This document shows positions 24,552-32,570 of a stretch of 39,916 nucleotides of DNA, piece by piece (within the stretch, counting starts at the first letter, position 1; the number at the start of each line of letters is the position of its first letter). Made by a program: the position numbers and the translations under genes. Source of the DNA: Candidatus Sulfotelmatobacter sp. GTDB lineage: Bacteria > Eisenbacteria > RBG-16-71-46. The stretch spans positions 1 to 39,916 of the forward strand of contig DATKAB010000025.1 of NCBI GenBank assembly GCA_035498555.1, in the 5' to 3' direction. The notes beneath the pieces are model-generated. The model was not told the origin of the DNA, made no database searches, and worked only from the letters and a program-made list of their open reading frames with translations.

Positions 24552-25520
24552 TCAGGCCCGCGCCGCCGAGGCGTGGGCTTCCGCGTGCGCCTGCTCCTCG
24601 AGCCAGCGCTGGGCGTCGATCGCCGCCATGCAGCCACTGCCGGCCGCGGTCACCGCCTGACGATAGGTGGGATCGGCGACGTCGCCGGCGGCGAAGACGC
24701 CGGGGACTCGCGTGCGCGAGGTGCCGGCCTCGACCAGCAGATAGCCACGCGAATCCATCGGCAGCTGGCCGGTGAGGAACTGCGTATTGGGCTGGTGGCC
24801 GATGGCGATGAACAGTCCGTCCACCGGGTGCTCGGTGACCTCGCCGGTCTTCAGGTTGCGAATCTTGACGCCGCGCAGCTTGTTCTGATCCACGCCCAGC
24901 GCCTCGATCACTTCGCTGTCCCACAGGAAGTCGATCTTGGGATTCGAGAGCGCCCGCTCCTGCATGATCTTCGAGGCGCGCAGCGTATCCCGACGATGCA
25001 CGACCGTGACGTGGCAGAAGAGCCGCGCCAGGTAGGTGGCCTCCTCCATGGCGGTATCGCCGCCGCCCACCACCATCACGCGCTTCCCCTTGAAGAAGGG
25101 ACCGTCGCAGGTCGCGCAGGCCGAGACGCCGAAGCCCATCAATTTCGATTCGCTCTCGATCCCGAGCAGCTTGGCCGAAGCGCCGGTCGCGATGATCAAT
25201 GCCCGGCCCTGATAGCTCTTGCCCTCGTCGGTCCACACCGTGAACGGACGCCGAGTCACATCCACGCGGTCGGCCGCGCCGCTCACGATCTCGGTGCCGA
25301 AGCGTTCGACCTGCTTGCGCATCACTTCCATCAGCTCAGGACCCATGATGCCGGTCTCGAAGCCGGGATAGTTCTCGACCTCGGTGGTGATGGTGAGCTG
25401 TCCGCCGGGCTGCCAGCCCGCGATCAGCAGGGGCTTCAAGCCCCCGCGGGCGGCGTAGAGGGCGGCGGTGTAGCCCGCCGGGCCGGCGCCGAGGATAATG
25501 AGGTCATGGACTTCGGACAC
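24552..25520 (-). CDS. trxB: Thioredoxin-disulfide reductase
   Basis: A 322-residue FAD/NADPH enzyme that reduces thioredoxin. Features in order are the FAD motif LIILGAGPAGYTAALYAARGG, the QPGGQLTITTEVENYPGF block, the redox-active CATC (Cys135 and Cys138 in SACATCDGPFF), the NADPH motif VMVVGGGDTAMEEATYLAR and GVFAAGDVADPTYRQAVTAAG_GCMAAIDA near the end. GTG 25520 is the start, with GGGAG 7 nt upstream on the minus strand. It probably leads an operon with the ETF-QO gene. The C-terminus (EEQAHAEAHASAARA) is a slightly longer, alanine-rich tail. Confidence 0.95.
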   Translation of the reverse strand: MSEVHDLIILGAGPAGYTAALYAARGGLKPLLIAGWQPGGQLTITTEVENYPGFETGIMGPELMEVMRKQVERFGTEIVSGAADRVDVTRRPFTVWTDEGKSYQGRALIIATGASAKLLGIESESKLMGFGVSACATCDGPFFKGKRVMVVGGGDTAMEEATYLARLFCHVTVVHRRDTLRASKIMQERALSNPKIDFLWDSEVIEALGVDQNKLRGVKIRNLKTGEVTEHPVDGLFIAIGHQPNTQFLTGQLPMDSRGYLLVEAGTSRTRVPGVFAAGDVADPTYRQAVTAAGSGCMAAIDAQRWLEEQAHAEAHASAARA

Positions 25521-25560
25521 GGACGCGCTCCCGCGTGATGAGGCGATCGAATTCCGGCGA

Positions 25561-25566
25561 ATTCTA
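25561..25566 (-). promoter_or_regulatory. Possible -10 element of the trxB promoter
   Basis: On the minus strand TAGAAT (five of six bases of TATAAT) lies 40 nt before the trxB start. The best -35 candidate (TTCGAC) is weak and spaced 19 nt, so only the -10 is suggestive. Confidence 0.3.
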
Positions 25567-25575
25567 GTGCAACGG

Positions 25576-25606
25576 GGGCGGGCGCGTCGAAGCCGCGCGC
25601 CCGCCC
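25576..25606 (-). terminator. Hairpin downstream of the cytochrome c gene
   Basis: A perfect 11-bp stem (25576-25586 with 25596-25606; arms GGGCGGGCGCG and CGCGCCCGCCC) lies 43 nt beyond the cytochrome stop on the minus strand. It is very stable but followed by CCGTTGCAC rather than T residues. It separates the cytochrome gene from trxB, suggesting they are independent transcripts. Confidence 0.55.
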
Positions 25607-25649
25607 GCACTGATTTTGATGCAGCAGGGATTCAACGTCAGGGATTCGT

Positions 25650-26138
25650 TCAGTTCGCCGGCTTGTCCATGGACTTGATGTATTCGATTAGCGCTTTGGC
25701 CTCGTCGGGCTTCACGTTCTGATTGGTCATCGGCAACTTGTAGTGCGTGCGCAGCTCCATGGTGATCGGGTCTTCTTTCACCATCACGTCCGGGTGGAGG
25801 ATCTGCTGCGTCATCCACTCGGCGCTGCGCTGGTGCGGCACCCCGACGAGATCGGGACAGGTGAGCACCTTGCCGAAGGCATGGCAGGCGACGCAGCCTC
25901 GCGCGGTGAACAGGATCTTGCCCTTGGCGGCCAGCCCCTGATCCACCGGGTGCTCCGACGCGCGCGGTCCCGAGTCGTATTTCGACACTGCCGGGACGGC
26001 GGCCGTGGATTCGGGGTGGGCCGGCGCGGCCGAGGTCGCCGAGGGCGTGGCCGGCTCCGAGCTGCCGGAATTCTGCGACTTGCCGCACGACGTGAGTGCC
26101 AGAGCGATCACGACCACTGCGAGCCAGCGTTCCTTCAT
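25650..26138 (-). CDS. Monohaem cytochrome c lipoprotein
   Basis: A 162-residue lipoprotein: MKERWLAVVVIALALTSC gives lipidated Cys18. A Ser/Pro/Ala-rich linker to about residue 65 is followed by a class I cytochrome c domain with the haem site CVACH (82-86), ending DEAKALIEYIKSM as the C-terminal helix. Met137 in KLPMTN is the probable distal iron ligand. GAGGAGG (26147-26153 on the opposite strand) is an unusually strong ribosome site 8 nt before the ATG. It is divergent from a PQQ-dehydrogenase-like gene, which makes it a candidate electron acceptor for that enzyme, but this is inference from position. Confidence 0.9.
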   Translation of the reverse strand: MKERWLAVVVIALALTSCGKSQNSGSSEPATPSATSAAPAHPESTAAVPAVSKYDSGPRASEHPVDQGLAAKGKILFTARGCVACHAFGKVLTCPDLVGVPHQRSAEWMTQQILHPDVMVKEDPITMELRTHYKLPMTNQNVKPDEAKALIEYIKSMDKPAN

Positions 26139-26218
26139 GGGGGTTTCCTCCTCTTTCGGCGACGAGCACGGAACCTACTCCCAATCGACGGGGCTGGCGA
26201 ATCGGGTCGGGATTTCGC

Positions 26219-26224
26219 TACACT
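26219..26224 (+). promoter_or_regulatory. Possible -10 element for the PQQ-dehydrogenase-like gene
   Basis: TACACT (four of six bases of TATAAT) lies in the divergent cytochrome/dehydrogenase gap. A matching -35 is poor (TGGCGA at 18-nt spacing), so this is a weak call. Confidence 0.25.
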
Positions 26225-26302
26225 GCTCCGCGCGAGTGCCCCGGTGGCCGAGCGCCGCGCGCATCCCGAGGATGATCCCGCTTGTTCCAGCGCCACGCCC
26301 TG

Positions 26303-27880
26303 ATGGTCCGCCGCCAGCAGTTCGTCTTCCTGCTGCTGTCCACCCTGAGCGCGCCGATCGCGAGCCGTCCGGCCGCCGCGGTGGTTCAGGTTCCAGCCAA
26401 CTTCGTGAACGAAACGCTGGCCACGGGTCTCAATGAACCGAACAGCTTCGCGTTCCTTCCCGATGGCCGACTGCTGTTCACCGAGCAGCGGACCGGCAAT
26501 GTGCGCCTGTTCGCGAACGGCCACGTCAGCGCGACGATCCTGGTCACGGTGCCGTCGCTCGAATCGGCGGCCTACGAGCGCGGGCTGCAAGGGGTGGCGG
26601 TGGATCCCGCCTGGCCCGCCCGGCCCTACGTCTATCTCTACTACTCGCGCACCAACGGATTCATACGCCTGGTGCGCTACACGGCGAGCGGGGATCTGAG
26701 CGTGGCGACCGGAGAGAATCTGTTGCTCTCCGCGCCGCTCCTGCTGATCGACGATCTTCCCGACCTCACGGTCTATCACCAGTCCGGATGCCTGCGGTTC
26801 GGCCCGGATGGAATGCTCTACGTGAGCGTCGGCGACGACGATTCCGGCTACTGCCTGGCCTACGATCCGACCACGCTGCACGGCGACATCCTGCGACTCC
26901 GGGTCTCGACGCTGCCGGCCGGCGGCGGCCCGCAGGTATCGCGAGCGCTGCTGGCGGCGCCCGGCAACTTCTTCGCCGCGAGCCCCGACAGCAACGCGCG
27001 TCTGGTCTACGCCTACGGCATGCGCAATCCGTGGCGCATCCAGGTCGATCGTGTGACCGGGATCGTCTACGGCTGCGACGTGGGCGAGTCCGATTTCGAG
27101 GAGGAGAACGAGATCCGCCCCGGCGACTGGCTGGGATGGCCGTACCGCGAGGGCTACAAGATCATGATCCGGCCCTCGTGCCCCGAGCCGGGTGGCCCGG
27201 GAACGCTGGCCTTCAAAGCGCCGATCGCCGTGTTCGGGCGCGACACCAATCTCCACGCGGTGGTGTCGGGCGGCCCGTACGAGCCCGCGGTCGGCGGCAG
27301 CAACAACTGGCCGCCGGCCTACTACGCCCAGCGCGGCGACGTGTTCTACGGCGACTACTTCATGGGCTACCTGCGCCGTCTGTCGTACATCGGCGGCGCC
27401 TGGCAGCGCGCGGCGCCGGTGCCCGGCCAGCCCGACGACAGCACCTGGGCGAGCGGGCTCATCTCGTCGGTGGATTTCCTGGTCGGTCCCGACGGCAGCC
27501 TGTGGTGGATGTCGCAATTCGACTCGACGCTGTTCGGGCAGACCGGGACGCTCAATCGTATTCGCTACGTCGGCCCGACCGCGGTGCCGCCGTCTGCGCC
27601 GGTCGCGATGACGCTCCACGTCGCGCCCAATCCGTTTCACGACATCACCCGGCTCTCCTTCGCGCTCGCTTCGCGCGCTCGTGCCAGGCTCTCGATCTAC
27701 GACGTCGCCGGCCGGCTGGTGCGCACGCTGTGGAACGGCGAGGCGCCGGCCGGAGAGACGCGGGCGGCTTGGGATGGCGAGGACGCGCGCGGCGTGCGCG
27801 TGCCCCCCGGCGCGTATCTCGCGCGGCTCGAGCTCGAAGGCGAAGAGCCCGTCACCGCGCGGGTGATGCGAGTGCGCTAG
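26303..27880 (+). CDS. PQQ-dependent sugar dehydrogenase-like secreted protein with CTD
   Basis: A 525-residue exported protein of the glucose/sorbosone dehydrogenase (PQQ, six-bladed propeller) family. Signal FVFLLLSTLSAPIA is followed by LNEPNSFAFLPDGRLLFTEQ, GLQGVAVDPAWPARPYVYLY, YHQSGCLRFGPDGMLYVSVG (family histidine and Gly-Asp turn), YAYGMRNPWRIQVDRVTG and DVGESDFEEENEIRPGDWLG with WPYREG. From about residue 430 a FlgD-like C-terminal domain follows: VAPNPFHDITRLSFAL, ARLSIYDVAGRLVRTLW, PGAYLARLEL. ATG 26303 starts near the signal; TTG 26282 with GAGGA 9 nt upstream is an alternative. Whether PQQ is really bound cannot be read from sequence alone. No PQQ-synthesis genes are in the window. 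Confidence 0.87.
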   Translation: MVRRQQFVFLLLSTLSAPIASRPAAAVVQVPANFVNETLATGLNEPNSFAFLPDGRLLFTEQRTGNVRLFANGHVSATILVTVPSLESAAYERGLQGVAVDPAWPARPYVYLYYSRTNGFIRLVRYTASGDLSVATGENLLLSAPLLLIDDLPDLTVYHQSGCLRFGPDGMLYVSVGDDDSGYCLAYDPTTLHGDILRLRVSTLPAGGGPQVSRALLAAPGNFFAASPDSNARLVYAYGMRNPWRIQVDRVTGIVYGCDVGESDFEEENEIRPGDWLGWPYREGYKIMIRPSCPEPGGPGTLAFKAPIAVFGRDTNLHAVVSGGPYEPAVGGSNNWPPAYYAQRGDVFYGDYFMGYLRRLSYIGGAWQRAAPVPGQPDDSTWASGLISSVDFLVGPDGSLWWMSQFDSTLFGQTGTLNRIRYVGPTAVPPSAPVAMTLHVAPNPFHDITRLSFALASRARARLSIYDVAGRLVRTLWNGEAPAGETRAAWDGEDARGVRVPPGAYLARLELEGEEPVTARVMRVR

Positions 27881-27882
27881 GC

Positions 27883-29055
27883 TCAGCCGCCGCGCAGCGC
27901 GGTCGCCGGCACCTGCCGGGCCGCCCGCAGCGCTGGAAAGAAGCCGCCGAACAGCCCCATCAGCACCGAGAAGATCAGGCCGGCGAGCAGCGCCGGCGGT
28001 GTGACCGCGAAGGCGAATCCGACCTCGCTGAACGACTGGAAGTTGGTGGTGCTGGTGGCGATGCCGTTGATGGGCAGCGCGATCAGGCAGCCGATCACCC
28101 CGCCGAGCAGACAGATCAGCACCGACTCGACCAGGAACGAAACCATGATCGCGCCCGGCCGGAAGCCGAGCACCAACAGCGTCGCGATCTCGCGGGTGCG
28201 CGCACCGATCGCGGCGTACATGGTGTTGGCCGCCCCGAATACCGCGCCGATCGCCATGATCAGCGTGATGAAGACCCCGACGCCGGTGATGAGATTCGTG
28301 AAGAACTCCGACTGCTCGGCGTAGAAATCCTTTTCGCGCTTGGCCTGAACCTGCAGCCGCGGATCGCGTTCGATCTCGGCCTTGAGCGCGTCGAAGCGCG
28401 ACGGGTCCTTCATGCGGAAAGTCACGGTCTGGAAAGTGTTCTCGCGCCCGAGCGCCGGCCCGAGCACCGACGCGTCGCCCCAGATCTCGGACTCGAACGC
28501 CGAGCCCTCGGCGGTGAAGTGGCCCACCACCTCGAACGAGCGCTGCTGAAAAACGATTCGATCCCCGATCGCGCAGTTCGCGAATCGTTTCGCCACGCGT
28601 GTCCCCACGATCACCTCGTCGGTTCCGGGCGTGAACATGCGGCCGCCGGGTTGAATCACGAGATGCGTGCGCACGCCTACGCCGGCCGGATCCACTCCGC
28701 GCACGGTGACGTTGGAGGAGCCCTTCATGCCGAGACGGTCCTTGTTGGTGACCACCACCAGATCGGCGGTGACGAGGGGCCTGCCATCAGGGCCGGCTTT
28801 CACGTCGGAGTAGGCGCGCAGGATGTTGACCGCGTCGCGCGAGATCCCGCTCGAAATCTCGCTGTCGGCGCCCTTGCGCAGCAGGATGACGTTGTCGGGC
28901 GAGCCGGTGCTGATGAGCGCGGCCCGGAACCCGGCGGCGAGCGCCAGCGCGCCGATGAAGATGGAGACCGTGAGTCCAACGCCGACCGCGGTCGTGAGCG
29001 TGGCGACCGGCCGCTGCTGGACGTTGCGCAGGTTGTAGACGAACGGAATCGCCAT
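27883..29055 (-). CDS. MacB/FtsX-type ABC transporter permease, second subunit
   Basis: A 390-residue FtsX-family permease: N-terminal helix (ATLTTAVGVGLTVSIFIGAL), a large periplasmic domain (residues 45-260), then three C-terminal helices (TGVGVFITLIMAIGAVFGAA, VSFLVESVLICLLGGVIGC, LLAGLIFSVLMGLFGG) and the closing FPALRAARQVPATALRGG. It is the last gene of a four-gene minus-strand export operon and differs in sequence from the adjacent permease, so the transporter may be a heterodimer as in LolCE. ATG 29055 has an AAAGGA site upstream. The stop is only 2 nt from the convergent dehydrogenase stop. Confidence 0.9.
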   Translation of the reverse strand: MAIPFVYNLRNVQQRPVATLTTAVGVGLTVSIFIGALALAAGFRAALISTGSPDNVILLRKGADSEISSGISRDAVNILRAYSDVKAGPDGRPLVTADLVVVTNKDRLGMKGSSNVTVRGVDPAGVGVRTHLVIQPGGRMFTPGTDEVIVGTRVAKRFANCAIGDRIVFQQRSFEVVGHFTAEGSAFESEIWGDASVLGPALGRENTFQTVTFRMKDPSRFDALKAEIERDPRLQVQAKREKDFYAEQSEFFTNLITGVGVFITLIMAIGAVFGAANTMYAAIGARTREIATLLVLGFRPGAIMVSFLVESVLICLLGGVIGCLIALPINGIATSTTNFQSFSEVGFAFAVTPPALLAGLIFSVLMGLFGGFFPALRAARQVPATALRGG

Positions 29056-29065
29056 GGCTGTCCTT

Positions 29066-30259
29066 TCAGTCCACGCGCCGCAGCGCGTCGACGATCCGGA
29101 GATTCGCCGCGCGCCAGGCCGGAATCAGCCCGCTCACCGCGCCCATCAGCACCGCGATGCCGACGCCGACGAGCACCGTGCTCCAGTAGACGCTCATCGG
29201 GGGCAGGAAGCCGTTCATGCTGAAGCCGCTCCCTTCGATCAGGAGTTTGGCGAGTAGCGCCCCGGCGATTCCGCCCCCCAGGGTGATGAGCGCGGCCTCG
29301 GCGAGCACGATGCCGAATACGGTCGAGTCGGCGAAGCCGAGGGTCTTGAGGACGCCGAATTCGGAAGTGCGCTCGCGAAAGGTGGTCATCATGGTGTTCG
29401 CGGCGACCAGCAGGATCGCGAACACGATCGCGAGGCCGATGACCCGCAGGACGAATGGTACGTTGCCGTACATGCTGATGAAGCCCGCCTGGAACGCCTG
29501 CTCGCTCTCGGTCAGCGTCGCGGCCGATGAATTGACGAACATCGCATCCACGGTCTTCGCGATCGTGGCTGCCTGGTCGGGATTGGCGAGATCCAGCACG
29601 TAAATGCCGATCGACTTCGAGCCGCCCATGCCTTTCTCGTCGAGATACTTGAAATGGAAGAACACGGTCTGCTCGCCGAAGTTCTTCCGTTTGGCGACGT
29701 AGACCGCGCGGATCGTCATCGGCCAGTCGCCCGGATAGATGGTGCCGCTCACGGTGATGGTCTGGCCGAGCTTCCAGCCGTTCTTCACCATCAACTGCTT
29801 CCCGACGATGCAGGCGGTCTGTTCCTGGAAGAATGAGGCCAGTCGCGGATCGTTGCCTTCCGGCACGCCGGTCTCGACCTGCGGTGTGCTGTACTCGACG
29901 AGATCCACGTCCGGCCGGTAGATGGCGAGGAAGTTGTCGTCCACCGCGAATTGGGCGAAGAAGTTGTGCGGGTCCTTGGGATCCACGCCGCCGAACCAGT
30001 TCTGAATGCCGACGCGGCGGATGCCGGGCACCGCCGCGAGCCGATCGCGGTAGGAGTACGGCATCGGGAAGACCAGCGAGATCTTGTTGCGCGTCACCAG
30101 ACGCGTGAGGCTGCCGAGCTGGATCGAGCGATTCATGGTGTCGAGCACGCCGCCGAGTGCGCAGAACAGGAACACGCCGACCATCACGCTGAGCGTGGTG
30201 AGAATGGTGCGGCGCTTGTTGCGGCCGAGATTCACCAGCACCAGGCTGAGGATGCTCAC
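29066..30259 (-). CDS. MacB/FtsX-type ABC transporter permease, first subunit
   Basis: A 397-residue FtsX-family permease with the same plan as its neighbour: TILTTLSVMVGVFLFCALGG as helix 1, a periplasmic domain with NWFGGVDPKDPHNFFAQF, then VLRVIGLAIVFAILLVAANT, VLAEAALITLGGGIAGALL and STVLVGVGIAVLMGAVSGLI, ending PAWRAANLRIVDALRRVD. GTG 30259 has GAGGAGG 5 nt upstream, overlapping the end region of the ATPase gene. MacB-like and LolCE-like systems move peptides, lipoproteins or antibiotics from the periplasmic side; the cargo here is unknown. Confidence 0.9.
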   Translation of the reverse strand: MSILSLVLVNLGRNKRRTILTTLSVMVGVFLFCALGGVLDTMNRSIQLGSLTRLVTRNKISLVFPMPYSYRDRLAAVPGIRRVGIQNWFGGVDPKDPHNFFAQFAVDDNFLAIYRPDVDLVEYSTPQVETGVPEGNDPRLASFFQEQTACIVGKQLMVKNGWKLGQTITVSGTIYPGDWPMTIRAVYVAKRKNFGEQTVFFHFKYLDEKGMGGSKSIGIYVLDLANPDQAATIAKTVDAMFVNSSAATLTESEQAFQAGFISMYGNVPFVLRVIGLAIVFAILLVAANTMMTTFRERTSEFGVLKTLGFADSTVFGIVLAEAALITLGGGIAGALLAKLLIEGSGFSMNGFLPPMSVYWSTVLVGVGIAVLMGAVSGLIPAWRAANLRIVDALRRVD

Positions 30260-30269
30260 CGCGGCCTCC

Positions 30270-30944
30270 TCAGTTCGAAAGCACGCCTTTGTCGAGATGC
30301 ACCATACGATCGGCGCGCTCGGCGGCGTGCGGGTCGTGAGTCACCATCACGATGGTCTTCTTGAACTCCTTGTTGAGACGCGAGAGCAGATCCAGGATCT
30401 CGCCGCCCGACTTGCGATCGAGATCGCCGGTCGGCTCGTCGGCCAGCAGCAGCTCGGGATCGCTCACCAGCGCGCGCGCGATCGCGACCCGTTGCTCCTG
30501 CCCGCCCGACAGCTGCCGGGGGAAATGGCCGAGACGATCGCCCAGGCCGACCAGCTCGAGCGCCGTGGTCGCTCGTTTCTTCCGCTCGGCGCCGCTCATC
30601 TTCACCAGCAGCAGCGGCAGCTCGACGTTCTGGATCGCCGACAGCACCGGGATCAGGTTGTAGAGCTGAAAGATGAAGCCGATGTTCCGCGAGCGCCATT
30701 TCGCCAGCGCCGCGCCCCTGAGCTTCGCGATGTCGGTGCCCGAGACCTCGATGCTGCCGCGAGTCGGCTGATCGATGCCGCCGATCAGGTTGAGCAACGT
30801 GGTCTTGCCCGAGCCCGAGGGCCCCATCAGGGCGACGTACTCGCCCTTCTGGATCTGCAGCGAGAGACCCGAGAGCACCGGTACTTCCTGGGTGTCGCGG
30901 CGGTACACCTTGTGAACGTCTCGCACTTCGATTTCCACCGGCAT
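30270..30944 (-). CDS. ABC transporter ATP-binding protein (MacB/LolD type)
   Basis: A 224-residue cytoplasmic ATPase that powers the two downstream permeases. Walker A is [17 protein letters not shown]-loop region [20 protein letters not shown], signature [16 protein letters not shown], Walker [17 protein letters not shown], and the H-loop His in [15 protein letters not shown]. Length and motifs are those of the LolD/MacB nucleotide-binding class. ATG 30944 starts [16 protein letters not shown]; the long open frame upstream is shadow sequence of the adaptor gene. It follows the adaptor stop by 8 nt. Confidence 0.94.
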   Translation of the reverse strand: MPVEIEVRDVHKVYRRDTQEVPVLSGLSLQIQKGEYVALMGPSGSGKTTLLNLIGGIDQPTRGSIEVSGTDIAKLRGAALAKWRSRNIGFIFQLYNLIPVLSAIQNVELPLLLVKMSGAERKKRATTALELVGLGDRLGHFPRQLSGGQEQRVAIARALVSDPELLLADEPTGDLDRKSGGEILDLLSRLNKEFKKTIVMVTHDPHAAERADRMVHLDKGVLSN

Positions 30945-30952
30945 GGGGCTCC

Positions 30953-32143
30953 TCACTGACCCGCGGCGGCCCGGACGCGGGCGCCGTCCTTGAGATCCGG
31001 CGGCGGTGACAGCACGATGCTCTCGCCGCCCTGCAAACCGTTTCGAATTTCCGTCACGCCCTCGTGTTCCGGGCCGAGCTCGACCGTCGTCGCGCGCGCG
31101 ACACCGTCGGTCACCACCCAGACCACGCTGCGCCCGTCGCGCTGAGCGACCGCCTCCTTGGGCACCGTCACGCGGCGCGGCGCCACCGCCGCTGGAGCGC
31201 CGCCCCCCCGAAGGAACACCACCTTGGCGCCCATTTCGGGCAGGATGCGTGGATCGCGATCGAGGATCGAGACCTTCACCAGCACCGTGGCCTTCTGGCG
31301 ATCGGCGGTGGGAACTACCTGACGCACCGCGCCGCGGAACGAGGTGTCGGGATAGGCGTCGAGCGTCATGCGCGCCGGCTGGCCGTTTCGCACCTGCGCG
31401 ATGTAGGCCTCGTTGACGTCCACTTCGACCTCGAGCGTGCTGAGATCGGCCATGGTGACGATCGCGGTGCGCGTGAGTCCGCCGCCCGCCGACGAGGGCG
31501 CGACGATCTCGCCGACCTCGGCGTCCTTGCGCAGCACGGTGCCATCGAACGGCGCTCGGACGCGCGTGTTCTCGAGATTGACCTCGGCCAGTCTCTCCTG
31601 CGCCTGTGCGGACTTGAGCTGGGCCTCGAGCACCTCGACGTTGGTCTCGGCGGTCTCGAGATCGAGGGTGGAATTGAGGTCGTCGCGGCGCAGTTCCTGG
31701 GCGCGCTTGAGCTCGCGCCGCGACTGGGCGAGCTGAGCTTCCACCTGGGCCACCTGGGCACTCGCTGCGGCGAGCTGGGCCGCGTAATCGCCCGATTCGA
31801 GGCGAGCGATCACCTCGTCGCGCTTGACGTGCGAACCCTCGGCGACCCCGAGATATTCCAGGCGTCCCGAGATCTTGGCCGACACCGAGGCCTTGGTGCG
31901 CGCCACCACGTAGCCATTGGCGCTGATCCCTTCCGCCGAGACCGTGCCGCCGCCGGTGGCCGTCGCGCTGCCGAGGCTGACCGGCCGCGCCCGATCGGCG
32001 GCCAGACGCAACGCGAGGAAGGCCGCGACGGCGAAAAGCAGCCCGATGATCAGCGCACGAACCCACGTTCCACCGCGCGGTCGAGGCGGAGGATCGTCCC
32101 GGTTGATGCGGAGACTCGAGAGATTGGGGGTTGCGGATGACAC
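30953..32143 (-). CDS. HlyD/MacA-family periplasmic adaptor
   Basis: A 396-residue membrane-fusion protein. One N-terminal helix (VRALIIGLLFAVAAFLAL) anchors it in the inner membrane. A lipoyl-like half (GYVVARTKASVSAKISGRLE, GSHVKRDEVIARLESGDY) leads into an alpha-hairpin (AAASAQVAQVEAQLAQSRRE to EAQLKSAQAQERLAEVNLEN), then TRVRAPFDGTVLRKDAEVGE and beta-barrel strands (YPDTSFRGAVRQVVPTADRQ). GTG 32143 has GGAG 7 nt upstream. It heads the operon adaptor-ATPase-permease-permease. No outer-membrane TolC-like channel gene is in the window. Confidence 0.92.
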   Translation of the reverse strand: MSSATPNLSSLRINRDDPPPRPRGGTWVRALIIGLLFAVAAFLALRLAADRARPVSLGSATATGGGTVSAEGISANGYVVARTKASVSAKISGRLEYLGVAEGSHVKRDEVIARLESGDYAAQLAAASAQVAQVEAQLAQSRRELKRAQELRRDDLNSTLDLETAETNVEVLEAQLKSAQAQERLAEVNLENTRVRAPFDGTVLRKDAEVGEIVAPSSAGGGLTRTAIVTMADLSTLEVEVDVNEAYIAQVRNGQPARMTLDAYPDTSFRGAVRQVVPTADRQKATVLVKVSILDRDPRILPEMGAKVVFLRGGGAPAAVAPRRVTVPKEAVAQRDGRSVVWVVTDGVARATTVELGPEHEGVTEIRNGLQGGESIVLSPPPDLKDGARVRAAAGQ

Positions 32144-32212
32144 GCCGTCGCTCCAAGGGGAAAGGGCGGAGCGCGAGAGTCTAGGGAGCGGTCGCGCGGC
32201 GGGTCAACTCGC

Positions 32213-32241
32213 TTTACAAGCGAACGGCGCCTTCATAGACT
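32213..32241 (+). promoter_or_regulatory. Sigma-70-like promoter of the ferredoxin gene
   Basis: TTTACA (32213-32218, five of six matches to TTGACA) and TAGACT (32236-32241, four of six to TATAAT) are separated by 17 nt, placing the start site near 32248, about 50 nt before the ferredoxin ATG. The -35 lies in a small palindrome, TCGCTT-TAC-AAGCGA (32209-32223), a possible operator. Confidence 0.55.
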
Positions 32242-32296
32242 GCGTCGGCTCCATCGCTGGTGCCGCGTCCGCGATCACCGCCGTGTCGGAGGCATC

Positions 32297-32536
32297 ATGC
32301 CGTTCATCATCGCCGAACCCTGTATCGGCGTGAAAGACAAGTCGTGCGTCGAGGTCTGCCCCGTCAACTGCATCTACGAGGGGGAGGATCAGTACTACAT
32401 CCATCCCGACGAGTGCATCGACTGCCAGGCCTGCGAGGCCGCCTGTCCGGTGCAGGCGATCTTTCCGGACAATGGTATCCCGGAGAAGTGGCAGAGCTTC
32501 ATTGGGAAGAACCGCCAGTTCTTCGAGAAGAAGTAA
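32297..32536 (+). CDS. fdxA: 7Fe-type ferredoxin (FdxA-like)
   Basis: A 79-residue soluble electron carrier resembling mycobacterial/actinobacterial FdxA. MPFIIAEPCIGVKDKSCVEV has the wider Cys9-x7-Cys17-x3-Cys21 spacing of a [3Fe-4S] site, followed by CPVNCIYEGEDQYYIHPDEC and IDCQACEAACPVQAIF for the [4Fe-4S] cluster. The C-terminal WQSFIGKNRQFFEKK tail is also family-typical. GGAGG at 32288-32292 precedes the ATG by 4 nt and a good promoter lies upstream. It is divergent from the export operon; its redox partner is unknown. Confidence 0.93.
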   Translation: MPFIIAEPCIGVKDKSCVEVCPVNCIYEGEDQYYIHPDECIDCQACEAACPVQAIFPDNGIPEKWQSFIGKNRQFFEKK

Positions 32537-32570
32537 CTCCTCGCCGCCCGTCCCTTGAGGAGCAGCCCCG

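Noticed and set aside
25549-25564. GAATTC-CGGC-GAATTC repeat before trxB
   Set aside because: Two short palindromes close together; could be chance and carries no further signal.
26788-29223. An 811-codon plus-strand open frame
   Set aside because: Shadow across the PQQ-dehydrogenase-like gene and antisense to the permease; composition is unlike protein.
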